Part shown: piece by piece, positions 1 to 6,257 of the stretch
How the letters are laid out: every line of letters starts with the position of its first letter
How positions within the stretch are numbered: position 1 is the stretch's first letter
NCBI GenBank assembly: GCA_900545935.1
Contig: URAP01000059.1
Coordinates: 1 to 9,421, forward strand
Direction: 5' to 3'
From: an uncultured Eubacteriales bacterium
GTDB taxonomy: Bacteria > Bacillota > Clostridia > Oscillospirales > CAG-272
Length of the DNA stretch: 9,421 bases
Notes under the pieces: model-generated
What the model was told of the DNA's origin: nothing
What the model saw: only the letters and a program-made list of their open reading frames with translations
Databases searched by the model: none
Position numbers and translations under genes: made by a program

Positions 1-40
1 CCGCCTCTCGGCGGTCCCCCTCCCCCTACACGGAGCAGGC
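1..40. repeat. Edge of a palindromic extragenic repeat
   Basis: The window opens with the hairpin CCGCC-TCTC-GGCGG (1-14), followed by a C-rich run and CTACACGGAG. This arrangement (GC hairpin, CCCCCTCCCCC, short tail) resembles interspersed extragenic repeats that I recall from gut Clostridia genomes. The repeat is cut by the left edge, so its full length is unknown. The family assignment is from memory and has not been searched. Confidence 0.45.
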
Positions 41-62
41 AAACGCGCCTACCGTTTTTATA

Positions 63-184
63 TGCATTATCAACTTAATTCAATAATATTTTGTTTGTTC
101 GGCTGCGGCTTCGCCTTGCCTACCCCTTGCACAGGGGAGGCTTTCACGTGCGGAATCTGCACCTTGCATTATCAGCTTAAAATT
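63..184. repeat. Hairpin repeat bracketed by short direct repeats
   Basis: A strong hairpin occupies 118-141. GCCT pairs with AGGC and CCCCT with AGGGG, with one unpaired A and a five-base loop (TGCAC). It is flanked by near-identical 16-mers at 63-78 and 165-180 (TGCATTATCA, then A or G, then CTTAA), 102 bases apart with one mismatch. The right copy runs into an AT-rich inverted repeat (AGCTTAA/TTAAGCT, 174-189). Read on the minus strand, the GGGG/CCCC hairpin resembles clostridial REP-like or MITE-like extragenic elements. I see no coding capacity. Whether this is one unit with the repeat at the left edge cannot be decided here. Confidence 0.45.
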
Positions 185-451
185 AAGCTAATCCAAAGCA
201 CAGCCAAGCCTTAGTTTATCTTATCCGTCCGCGCACGGTCAACGTGATAAAACCATCGCGGCATCAGCTAAAAACGAACAACAAAATCACTTTTCTATAT
301 CCCCCTTCGACCGCGGCAGCGAGATTTGACCCTTTCGGCAAAAACTACTTTTATCTGCAAACTCCCCCGCGGCAGCGCGGTGCATACTAAAGCCCTGCAC
401 GTAAAATAGCGTAGGTACCGGCAAGAGCGGCACGATCCCCCCCGTGTGGCA
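185..451. other. Non-coding stretch upstream of the M50 protease
   Basis: I see no convincing gene here on either strand. An 11-base direct repeat (CCGCGGCAGCG) occurs at 311-321 and 367-377. A short open frame on the minus strand (287-514) has no ribosome binding site and no recognisable protein character. The stretch may hold regulatory DNA for the downstream gene, but I cannot name an element in it. Confidence 0.5.
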
Positions 452-477
452 TTGAAACAAATCCCTCTGAATATAAT
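452..477 (+). promoter_or_regulatory. Weak candidate promoter for the M50 protease gene
   Basis: A perfect TATAAT (472-477) lies 35 bases before the start codon. The best -35-like hexamer, TTGAAA (452-457), is only 14 bases upstream, too short for a normal sigma-A promoter. The -10 may act alone or with a sporulation sigma factor. No SigE-like match is clear. Confidence 0.3.
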
Positions 478-512
478 TATCTGATATCTGAGAAACCGCG
501 AAGGGAGACCTC

Positions 513-1118
513 ATGTCAAGCTGCGATAAAAGTCATGCCGACCACGACAGAACCAAAATAACCTTTCCGACCGTATCAGTCTGTGCACTTGCGCTCTGGC
601 TTGCCGTCGAGCCGGACGGCGCTACGCTGCTGACACTGCTCGCCGCGCTGCTGCACGAAGCGGGACACCTCATCACCGCACGCGCGCTCGGCATCGGAGT
701 AGCCGAAATAACCCTCCTCCCGCTCGGCGCCGATATTCGCTTCTCCCGCCTACCCACCTATCGCGAGGATATTATCACCGGCGCAGCCGGTGCAGCCGCA
801 AACCTCATCTCCGCCCTGCTGCTCCTGCCGCTGACAGCGCACTCCGCCGCGCGCTATTTTGTCTGCTCGAGCCTCGCACTCGCCGCAATAAATCTTCTCC
901 CCATCCGCTCGCTCGACGGCGGAACGGTCCTGCGCGGTGTGCTCTCCGCCCGTCTGCCCGAGCATAGGGTCTCCCCGGTCATTACCGCGCTGAGCGCGGC
1001 GAGCCTTACCGTTCTCTGGCTCTGCTCGGTCTACCTCATGCTGTGCTCCTGCACCGGAGTCGAGCTATGGGCGATCTGTATGTCGGTCATGCTCGGCATG
1101 CTGCATGAAGGAGAATAA
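513..1118 (+). CDS. M50 site-2 metalloprotease, SpoIVFB-like
   Basis: A polytopic membrane zinc protease of the site-2 family, 201 residues long. The zinc motif HEAGH lies at residues 48-52 inside a hydrophobic segment, and the third ligand is D135 in the motif NLLPIRSLDGG (127-137). The family usually has Pro where Ser133 sits. Hydrophobic segments at about 18-32, 37-59, 88-107, 115-131, 153-178 and 183-197 fit the six-span topology known for SpoIVFB, the B. subtilis enzyme that cleaves pro-SigK in the mother cell. SpoIVFB is about 290 residues and carries a C-terminal CBS domain; this protein ends after the last span and lacks it. The start is supported by GGGAG five bases upstream. A forespore/mother-cell role is inferred from the family and from spoVG nearby; another intramembrane substrate is possible. 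No spoIVFA-like partner is visible. Confidence 0.85.
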   Translation: MSSCDKSHADHDRTKITFPTVSVCALALWLAVEPDGATLLTLLAALLHEAGHLITARALGIGVAEITLLPLGADIRFSRLPTYREDIITGAAGAAANLISALLLLPLTAHSAARYFVCSSLALAAINLLPIRSLDGGTVLRGVLSARLPEHRVSPVITALSAASLTVLWLCSVYLMLCSCTGVELWAICMSVMLGMLHEGE

Positions 1119-1125
1119 TATACCG

Positions 1126-1147
1126 CTCCGCCGTGCGACGGAGTTTT
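1126..1147 (+). terminator. Weak intrinsic terminator after the M50 gene
   Basis: Eight bases after the stop codon, CTCCG (1126-1130) pairs with CGGAG (1139-1143), followed by only four T. The stem is short and the T-run is poor, so termination may be partial. Confidence 0.4.
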
Positions 1148-1264
1148 AAATATGAAAATACAGCTCCTCCGACAGCACTCGACATGCATAGATGCTCACG
1201 CATCGACCACAGCCCGCCGCAAAACACGACCGAATATCGGGCTTGAGATCCATGCAAAAAAACA

Positions 1265-1293
1265 TTGCATTTCGCCGTATAATCTGATAGAAT
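1265..1293 (+). promoter_or_regulatory. Sigma-A promoter of the FkbM gene, with TTGCAT repeats
   Basis: TTGCAT (1265-1270) and TAGAAT (1288-1293) are separated by 17 bases. A TG one base before the -10 makes it an extended -10 element. Transcription would start near 1300, giving a leader of about 80 bases. The -35 hexamer is also the right arm of an inverted repeat (ATGCAA 1252-1257 / TTGCAT 1265-1270), and a third copy of TTGCAT follows at 1296-1301, so a repressor or activator may bind here. Confidence 0.6.
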
Positions 1294-1381
1294 TATTGCA
1301 TTACCGCACACATAGCCGCAAGTCTCGGTAAGGTGTGCAAAAAAGCAAAGCAAAAAGAACGCTGCAGCGAAAGAGAGAATT

Positions 1382-2500
1382 ATGTTCGATACGAATAAAT
1401 ATAAGGATCTGTGGAAATATCTGCGCGGAGAGTCACGCCCTGTCGTGCTGTACGGCGGCGGGAACGGTGCCGATAAGGTGCTCGACCGCTGCCTTGAGCT
1501 CGGGCTCGAGGTTCGCGGTATATTCGCATCAGACGGCTTTACGCAGAAAGCGGACGGCAGGCGGCGGCAGTTCCGCTCTATGACCGTTCTCTCGCTCGCC
1601 GAGCTTGAGACGATGTACCCCGAAAACGACTATGCCGTACTGCTCTGCTTCGGCAGCTCGCTGCCGGATATTATTGGGGCGGTAGAGCGCGTTGCGGAGC
1701 GCCACGAGCTGTATGTTCCGGATATGCCTGTCACCGATGAAAAGGAGATATTCGATGCCGCACTGTGCCGAAAAAACGCCGATAAACTCAGGGCGGCGCG
1801 CGAGCTGCTCGCAGACGACGAATCGCGAATGCTGTACGACCGACTGATAACGGCACGCCTGAGCGGTTCGCTGCCTGCTCTGCTCTCCGCGGCAAGCGAC
1901 GAATGCAACCGATGGAAACCGTTCTCCCCCGAGAGCTACCGAGCCGCCGCCGACCTCGGCGCATACAGCGGCGATACCGCACGCGAGCTGCTCGCCGTCT
2001 CCCCGCGACTCGAGCGGCTCTATGCCTTTGAGCCGGACAGCCGCACCCGCCGCCGACTGGCACGAACGGTAGATGGGCTGAATGCCGAATATCCGAGCTG
2101 CGCAATAGATACTGTCACGGCAGCCGCATGGAGCACCGACGGCAGTCTTGCATTCACTGCGCACGGTAACCGCGGCAGCGGCGGCTTTCGCCCGTCCTCT
2201 CCGAACGACCGCGACGAGGACATCATCGACGCTCGCGCACTCGACTCGGTGCTTGACGGCGCGCACGTCGACTATATCAAATACGATGTTGAGGGCTGCG
2301 AGCGCGAAGCGCTTCTCGGCTCAGCCGATACCATCCGCCGCTGTCTGCCTGAGCTGAGGCTCTCGCTATACCACCGCCCCTGCGACATGTGGGAGCTGCC
2401 CCTGCTGCTGCACGACATCTGCCCCGAATACCGCATGCATCTGTTTCGTCCGCGCTGTCTGCCGGCATGGGAGACCGAGCTATGCGCCGCAGCGCGCTGA
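1382..2500 (+). CDS. FkbM-family SAM-dependent methyltransferase
   Basis: A 372-residue cytoplasmic protein with two parts. Residues 21-60 (VVLYGGGNGADKVL, then GIFASDGF) form a glycine-rich, Rossmann-like N-terminal segment often seen ahead of FkbM domains in clostridia. The FkbM methyltransferase domain follows at about 185-335: motif I as DLGAYSGDTA (191-200), the acidic loop AFEPD (215-219), and the family signature YIKYDVEGCEREALLG (298-313). FkbM enzymes usually O-methylate sugars or secondary metabolites; the substrate cannot be read from this sequence. The start is the first ATG after a modest AGAGAG site. There are no glycosyltransferases or polysaccharide genes beside it, so it looks like a single-gene unit with its own promoter. 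Glycan or cell-surface methylation is the default guess. Confidence 0.85.
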   Translation: MFDTNKYKDLWKYLRGESRPVVLYGGGNGADKVLDRCLELGLEVRGIFASDGFTQKADGRRRQFRSMTVLSLAELETMYPENDYAVLLCFGSSLPDIIGAVERVAERHELYVPDMPVTDEKEIFDAALCRKNADKLRAARELLADDESRMLYDRLITARLSGSLPALLSAASDECNRWKPFSPESYRAAADLGAYSGDTARELLAVSPRLERLYAFEPDSRTRRRLARTVDGLNAEYPSCAIDTVTAAAWSTDGSLAFTAHGNRGSGGFRPSSPNDRDEDIIDARALDSVLDGAHVDYIKYDVEGCEREALLGSADTIRRCLPELRLSLYHRPCDMWELPLLLHDICPEYRMHLFRPRCLPAWETELCAAAR

Positions 2501-2569
2501 CCGGTGCGTCATCGGATAATAACCCCCTGCTCTGCGCAAAGCCGCACGGCGGCGCACATAGCGCGCGTC

Positions 2570-2598
2570 TTGACAAGGCTGTAAAAATAGATTATAAT
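2570..2598 (+). promoter_or_regulatory. Perfect consensus sigma-A promoter facing spoVG
   Basis: TTGACA (2570-2575), a 17-base spacer and TATAAT (2593-2598) match the housekeeping promoter consensus exactly. Transcription would start near 2605 on the plus strand. No plus-strand protein gene follows until murC at 3472. The transcript would run into the spoVG terminator region and then antisense to spoVG. The AT-rich spacer and -10 stand out in an otherwise GC-rich region. Confidence 0.75.
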
Positions 2599-2605
2599 TG
2601 ATTCT

Positions 2606-2711
2606 GCGATGGCATAGAATATATCGCGTACAGCATAGACAAAAGAAAAAAGCTCCGGCAGTGCCGGAGCCTTGTCTGCGGACGCGCCCTTGCTCGAGCC
2701 GGGCAGAGCAG
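2606..2711 (+). ncRNA. Possible structured small RNA from the orphan promoter
   Basis: The plus-strand transcript expected from the promoter at 2570-2598 can fold into three hairpins. GCGAT (2606-2610) pairs with ATCGC (2623-2627). AGACAA (2637-2642) pairs with TTGTCT (2672-2677) around the 8-bp stem 2652-2659/2663-2670. TGCTC (2691-2695) pairs with GAGCA (2706-2710). The middle stem is also the spoVG terminator, so part of this structure has another explanation. No plus-strand T-run marks an end, and the 3' limit given is only the spoVG stop codon. It matches no RNA family I recognise. Confidence 0.2.
2641..2670 (-). terminator. Intrinsic terminator of spoVG
   Basis: On the minus strand an 8-bp GC-rich stem (GCTCCGGC/GCCGGAGC, 2670-2663 with 2659-2652) with a three-base loop is followed by TTTTTTCTTTT (2651-2641). 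It begins 42 bases after the spoVG stop codon. On the plus strand the stem is not followed by T, so it should stop only leftward transcription. Confidence 0.92.
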
Positions 2712-2999
2712 TTACTTCTCTTCCGTTTCCTCGCTTATCTCTGACAGATAGCCGTGGTAGCGGGCAATGACCGCCTCCTCGAGCACATGTCTGAACTCTG
2801 CGTTGATAGGATGTACGATATCGCGATAGGTACCGTCGGGATTCTTCTTGCACGGCATAACGATGAAGTATCTCTCCCTCGCATAGATAACCTTAACGTC
2901 ATGCACTGCGAGAGCCCCGTCAAATGTTACCGAGGCAATTGCCTTCATAGGTCCGTCATTGTCGAACACCTTTCTGATTTTGATATCCGTAATAGTCAT
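2712..2999 (-). CDS. spoVG: SpoVG, RNA-binding sporulation and septation regulator
   Basis: A 95-residue protein matching SpoVG along its full length. Conserved blocks are AIASVTFD (20-27), VHDVKVI (32-38), FIVMPCKK (45-52) and RDIVHPIN (59-66), followed by an acidic tail (EISEETEEK). SpoVG in B. subtilis and relatives affects asymmetric septation and spore cortex formation. In Listeria, Staphylococcus and Borrelia it binds nucleic acids and acts as a global regulator of virulence and cell-envelope genes. The start codon has AAGGAG six bases upstream. It is transcribed alone, leftward, away from murC, and ends in a strong terminator. The usual neighbours purR or glmU are absent. An opposing consensus promoter at 2570 could make antisense RNA to it. 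Confidence 0.96.
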   Translation of the reverse strand: MTITDIKIRKVFDNDGPMKAIASVTFDGALAVHDVKVIYARERYFIVMPCKKNPDGTYRDIVHPINAEFRHVLEEAVIARYHGYLSEISEETEEK

Positions 3000-3089
3000 A
3001 GCGTTCTCCTTGCATTTTGCTTTTCGACAATCTATTATCGGACCGCTGTCAGAACTGTGCAGAATGATTACTCGTCCGATTCACTAACC

Positions 3090-3095
3090 ATTATA
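3090..3095 (-). promoter_or_regulatory. Candidate -10 element for spoVG
   Basis: Reading leftward, TATAAT occurs about 90 bases before the spoVG start codon in an AT-rich stretch. The hexamer 17 bases further upstream (TTTAAT) is a poor -35. Because ATTATAAT is palindromic, the same bases could serve a rightward promoter. In B. subtilis spoVG depends on SigH, but I find no clear SigH -35 match here. Confidence 0.3.
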
Positions 3096-3099
3096 ATGA

Positions 3100-3471
3100 A
3101 ATATTGTGAATTATTAAAGTCGTTATTTGAATTTTTCTATTAATATAGGCTGAGATTTTTTGTTACTTTTCACATTGTTTTAGCTTATATTTCCAACCGA
3201 GAGTCATTGGATGCCGCGTACAGTTATTCCAGAAACAGGTTAAAGCCCGGTTCTGATGCGGTCGTGCGGCTTTTCGGCAATAAGAAGATTTAGGCATAAA
3301 GTAACAGTAACGGGATCGGTGATCAGCTCCGCCCATCGCGATGCTTTTTTCGTCAAATATTTTTTTGCGAATATCCATTCGATCAAACCGAAACGAAGCA
3401 TCAAACCCTGACACGAAAATGTGTCTGTCAAGCGAACATCCGCATTATCATACCGAAAGGTCGGTCAATAT
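3100..3471. other. AT-rich spacer between spoVG and murC
   Basis: Roughly 370 bases with no gene I would defend. Two overlapping minus-strand frames (3163-3414 and 3240-3431) have no ribosome binding site and unconvincing, Cys/His/Arg-rich translations. There are runs of T at about 3345-3365 and short inverted repeats such as CATCGCGATG, but no complete terminator or riboswitch fold that I recognise. murC must have a promoter here or further upstream; I cannot pick one. Confidence 0.5.
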
Positions 3472-4884
3472 ATGTCAAAAGCACAATTTACAGCAGTAGA
3501 CCTCCATGGAAAGAAGCTGCATTTCGTCGGCATAGGCGGGATAAGCATGTCCTCGCTCGCCATGATTGCAAGGAAGCGCGGCGCTGCCGTCACAGGAAGC
3601 GACAGCACGCGCAGCAGAATAACAAAATCGCTCGAGGATGCGGGGATAACCGTCTATTACGGACACTCCGCCGACAACGTAGCGCCCGACACGACCGCAG
3701 TCGTACACACCGCCGCAGTCCACGCCGATAACCCCGAGCTGCGCAGAGCCGCAGAGCTCGGCATAACGAGCATGACACGCGCCGAGTTTTTCGGTCGGCT
3801 GATGCGTCCATATAACACCCGCATAGGCATTGCGGGCACGCACGGCAAGAGCACCACCACCTCGATGGCGGCGCTTATCTCACTCGATTCGCAGCTCGAT
3901 CCCACTATCGTCTGCGGAGCGGAGCTTGACGAGCTCGGCGGTACATACCGCATCGGTGAGGGCGGCACCATTATATTCGAGGCGTGCGAATATACCGACT
4001 CATTCCTATCGTTCTGCCCCACCTGCGCAGTTGTGCTGAATGTGGAGCTTGAGCATGTGGATTACTTCAAGGATCTCGCTCAGATCACCGAGAGCTTTCA
4101 CCGCTTCATCTCGCTTGCCGATACCGCCGTCGTCTGTGCGGACAGCGCACAAGCCATGCGCGCGACAGAGGGCTATATCGGACGCCTGATAACATACAGT
4201 GCTATCTCCCCCACCCCCGGTGCAGGGGCAGATACCCATTACTATGCCGCCGCAATAACGCACGAGGGCTCGAGCAGCAGCTTTACCCTCCGCCGCCGCA
4301 ACGGATTGAGTGATGAAAAGATATGCGATATTACGCTCAACATACCCGGCATGCACAATATCTCGGACGCTGTTGCGGCAGCAGCTGCCTGCCTTGAATG
4401 CGGAGCAAGCCCCGAGGCGGTAGAATCAGGTCTCGACCGTTTTTACGGTGCAAAGCGCCGCTTCGAGCTGCGCGGAAAAACGGCAGCCGGAGCCGAGGTC
4501 TACGACGACTACGCTCATCATCCAACCGAGATAAAGGCGACCCTCGAGGCTGCGCGCGCCCTCGGCAAGCAGATCTGGTGCGTATTTCAGCCGCACACCT
4601 ACACGCGTACATTCGGTCTGTTCCGCGAGCTGTCCGAGGCATTCGGCAATGCCGACCGCGTGATAGTTACCGATATCTACTCTGCAGGGCGCGAGGAAAA
4701 CGAGAGCGGGATAACCCCCGAAAAGCTCGCCGCAGCCATTCCCGGCGCGATCTGCCTGAGCAGAGGCGAGGATTTTTCCGGCATTGCCGATTATATCCTG
4801 AAAAACACCGATGAAAATGACGTTGTATTCGTAATGGGAGCGGGCGATGTTATCCGCCTCTCCGCACTGCTCGTCGACCGCTGA
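3472..4884 (+). CDS. murC: UDP-N-acetylmuramate--L-alanine ligase MurC
   Basis: A cytoplasmic Mur ligase that joins L-alanine to UDP-MurNAc using ATP, the first amino-acid step of the peptidoglycan stem. All family landmarks are present in the 470 residues: the nucleotide-binding loop HFVGIGGISMSSLA (17-30), the ATP P-loop GTHGKSTTT (122-130), NVELEHVDYF (190-199), PGMHNISDA (292-300), DDYAHHPTEI (345-354), FQPHTYTRT (372-380) and MGAGD (455-459). Length is typical for the family. The ATG at 3472 is preferred because GAAAGG lies 11 bases upstream; the frame is open back to a GTG at 3421, but those 17 extra residues do not look like MurC. The gene stands alone, away from a division/cell-wall (dcw) cluster, as is common for murC in many Firmicutes. 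Confidence 0.97.
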   Translation: MSKAQFTAVDLHGKKLHFVGIGGISMSSLAMIARKRGAAVTGSDSTRSRITKSLEDAGITVYYGHSADNVAPDTTAVVHTAAVHADNPELRRAAELGITSMTRAEFFGRLMRPYNTRIGIAGTHGKSTTTSMAALISLDSQLDPTIVCGAELDELGGTYRIGEGGTIIFEACEYTDSFLSFCPTCAVVLNVELEHVDYFKDLAQITESFHRFISLADTAVVCADSAQAMRATEGYIGRLITYSAISPTPGAGADTHYYAAAITHEGSSSSFTLRRRNGLSDEKICDITLNIPGMHNISDAVAAAAACLECGASPEAVESGLDRFYGAKRRFELRGKTAAGAEVYDDYAHHPTEIKATLEAARALGKQIWCVFQPHTYTRTFGLFRELSEAFGNADRVIVTDIYSAGREENESGITPEKLAAAIPGAICLSRGEDFSGIADYILKNTDENDVVFVMGAGDVIRLSALLVDR

Positions 4885-4891
4885 GAGCTGC

Positions 4892-4955
4892 CCGTCATTA
4901 CATATCAAGATGAGTGACGGAAATAATGTGCCGCCATCACGGCAGAATGGCGGCA
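4892..4955. repeat. Two hairpins behind murC
   Basis: CCGTCA (4892-4897) pairs with TGACGG (4915-4920). TGCCGCCAT (4929-4937) then pairs perfectly with ATGGCGGCA (4947-4955) across a nine-base loop. Neither is followed by a T-run on either strand. They may stabilise the murC mRNA end or slow polymerase, but they are not classical intrinsic terminators. Confidence 0.5.
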
Positions 4956-4985
4956 TGTAGACCCATGCTGCGCGCATAGCTCAAA

Positions 4986-5015
4986 ATGACGTGTCGTTAC
5001 TGCAATTCATATAAA
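4986..5015 (+). promoter_or_regulatory. Candidate promoter for the 24-residue peptide unit
   Basis: ATGACG (4986-4991, four of six consensus bases) and TATAAA (5010-5015, five of six) are 18 bases apart. Transcription would start near 5022, about 53 bases before the small open frame. It is an acceptable but not strong match. Confidence 0.35.
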
Positions 5016-5074
5016 AAAATAAAAACAAAATCAAAAAATCGAAAAACGATCATGTCGAAAGGAAGGAAAACCGT

Positions 5075-5149
5075 ATGGAATATATCGCTTTCTTCATCGT
5101 CACCGCCGCACTCGGCTACATAGCCGTACGCTGTGCCATTCACGACTGA
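5075..5149 (+). CDS. 24-residue single-span membrane peptide, unknown
   Basis: The peptide begins MEYIAFFIVTAALGYI, continues AVRCAIHD, and stops at TGA. About residues 3-18 are hydrophobic enough to cross a membrane once, leaving a short polar tail (R19, C20, H23, D24). Its start is backed by one of the best ribosome binding sites in the window (AAAGGAAGG, 5058-5066, eight bases before ATG). A candidate promoter lies upstream and a good terminator 45 bases downstream, so it sits in its own transcript of roughly 215 nt. I do not recognise the family. Small membrane regulators, and toxins of type I systems, have this size and architecture, but there is no evidence for either. It could also be a chance frame inside a small RNA. 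Confidence 0.5.
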   Translation: MEYIAFFIVTAALGYIAVRCAIHD

Positions 5150-5193
5150 CGAAGAATTTTCTAAGTATTTAAAATCGAACGAATTATCCCCTC

Positions 5194-5235
5194 GCAGCTG
5201 TCAGATCGAGTATTTGGCAGCTGCATTTTTCTTTT
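5194..5235 (+). terminator. Intrinsic terminator of the small-peptide unit
   Basis: GCAGCTGTC (5194-5202) pairs with GGCAGCTGC (5216-5224), nine base pairs including one G-U, with a 13-base loop. TTTTTCTTTT (5226-5235) follows after one A. It separates the small-peptide transcript, and any murC read-through, from the kinase operon. Confidence 0.82.
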
Positions 5236-5325
5236 ATCTCAAATCTGTACAATTCTGCATCATATCCGGAAAAACAAAATTCAAGCCGTGTTCGATTTTA
5301 TCATCAATATAAATATATTTCCCAC

Positions 5326-5354
5326 TTGAAATCTCCCGTAATATAGGTTATAAT
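5326..5354 (+). promoter_or_regulatory. Sigma-A promoter of the sensor-kinase operon
   Basis: TTGAAA (5326-5331), a 17-base spacer and TATAAT (5349-5354) form a strong housekeeping promoter. The leader to the first start codon is about 90 bases. Within it, TTTGA-ACC-TCAAA (5394-5406) is a perfect short inverted repeat that could be an operator; no riboswitch fold is evident. Confidence 0.75.
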
Positions 5355-5450
5355 TATACTGTTGGGGTATTTGCATTTTTCGATATATTGACTTTTGAAC
5401 CTCAAATCGCGATACACATCACAAATCCATCGGAAAGAAGCCTATAAGGT

Positions 5451-6257
5451 ATGCTAAAGCGTTCGATCTCCATGCTGATCACCGCGTCTGTGCTTGCGGT
5501 ATCGGCAGCAATGTTCTGCGGCTGCGGCGGCGAAAGAGCTCAAGATACAGAGCCTGCGCTAAAGCCGATCATCATCGGATCCGATGACTATGAGCCGTAC
5601 AATTACATAGACGCGGACGGGAATTTTGCCGGAGTGGACGTTGAGCTCGCCGTGGAAGCCTTTCACCGTCTCGGCTACGAGCCGACCTTCCGACAGATAG
5701 ATTGGGGGCTCAAGGACAGCCTCCTTGCCAACGGCGAGGTCGACTGCCTGTGGGGCAGCTTCACCATGACCGGACGCGAGGATCTCTACACATGGTCGGG
5801 TCCGTATATGACGAGTACGCAGTCGGTAGTGGTTCGCGCGGACAGCAGCATAAACACCCTCTCGGACCTTGACGGAGCATGCGTTGCGGTCCAGGCGACA
5901 ACAAAGCCGGAGGAAATACTGCTCGGCACATTCGACCCGCGTCTGCCCGAGGTCGAAAAGGTCTACGCCCTCTCACAGATGGACGACGTATATGCATGCC
6001 TGAGAAAGGGCTATGCCGATGCGATAGCGGGGCACACCTATGCGCTCCGCACCTTTATGGAGACTGCACCCGGAGCATATCGCATGCTCGATGAGGTACT
6101 GTTTGTATCACAGCTCGGAGTTGCCTTTGAACGCGGCACTCACACCGACCTTGCCGACAGTCTGACCGAGGTACTCTCTGCGCTCAAGCGCGAGGGCTTT
6201 ACATATAATATTGCCGAAAAGTACGGCATCTCCGCCCTCGAAAAGGAGGCAGAGTAA
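5451..6257 (+). CDS. Family-3 extracellular solute-binding lipoprotein
   Basis: A 268-residue SBP_bac_3 (Venus-flytrap) protein. Its signal segment (about residues 5-22) ends in FCGC, so C25 is the likely lipidated cysteine, although Phe at -3 is not ideal. Family features: IIIGSDDYEPYNYIDADG (40-57), FAGVDVELA (59-67), the MTGRED/SGPY block (106-119) and R129 in VVVRADS, the arginine that usually binds the ligand carboxylate. The aspartate that usually binds the amino group in amino-acid binding proteins appears replaced by His195 (DAIAGHTYAL, 190-199), so the ligand may not be a standard amino acid. No ABC permease or ATPase genes follow. Instead the stop codon overlaps the kinase start by one base, pointing to a sensing rather than transport role, as in other binding-protein/kinase pairs. 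The start has GGAAAGAAG ten bases upstream. Confidence 0.88.
   Translation: MLKRSISMLITASVLAVSAAMFCGCGGERAQDTEPALKPIIIGSDDYEPYNYIDADGNFAGVDVELAVEAFHRLGYEPTFRQIDWGLKDSLLANGEVDCLWGSFTMTGREDLYTWSGPYMTSTQSVVVRADSSINTLSDLDGACVAVQATTKPEEILLGTFDPRLPEVEKVYALSQMDDVYACLRKGYADAIAGHTYALRTFMETAPGAYRMLDEVLFVSQLGVAFERGTHTDLADSLTEVLSALKREGFTYNIAEKYGISALEKEAE

Noticed and set aside
287..514. 75-codon minus-strand frame before the M50 gene
   Set aside because: It has no ribosome binding site or known features and spans the repeat-containing spacer and the putative M50 promoter.
1278..1283. TATAAT as the -10 of the fkbM promoter
   Set aside because: It is only 7 bases from TTGCAT and has no -35 at proper spacing; TAGAAT at 1288 fits with 17 bases and an extended TG.
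1529..2266. 245-codon open frame on the minus strand
   Set aside because: It lies entirely opposite the FkbM gene, whose motifs are unmistakable. The translation has no family character and no ribosome binding site; it is a by-product of GC-rich codon use.
2754..3143. 129-codon plus-strand frame opposite spoVG
   Set aside because: It has no ribosome binding site or recognisable protein features and overlaps the conserved spoVG gene. The upstream promoter makes antisense RNA more likely than a protein.
3163..3431. Two overlapping minus-strand frames in the spoVG-murC spacer
   Set aside because: They have no translation signals, overlap each other in different frames, and their sequences do not look like a folded protein.
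3421..3471. GTG start extending MurC by 17 residues
   Set aside because: There is no ribosome binding site at 3421, the extension is not MurC-like, and the ATG at 3472 gives a normal length.
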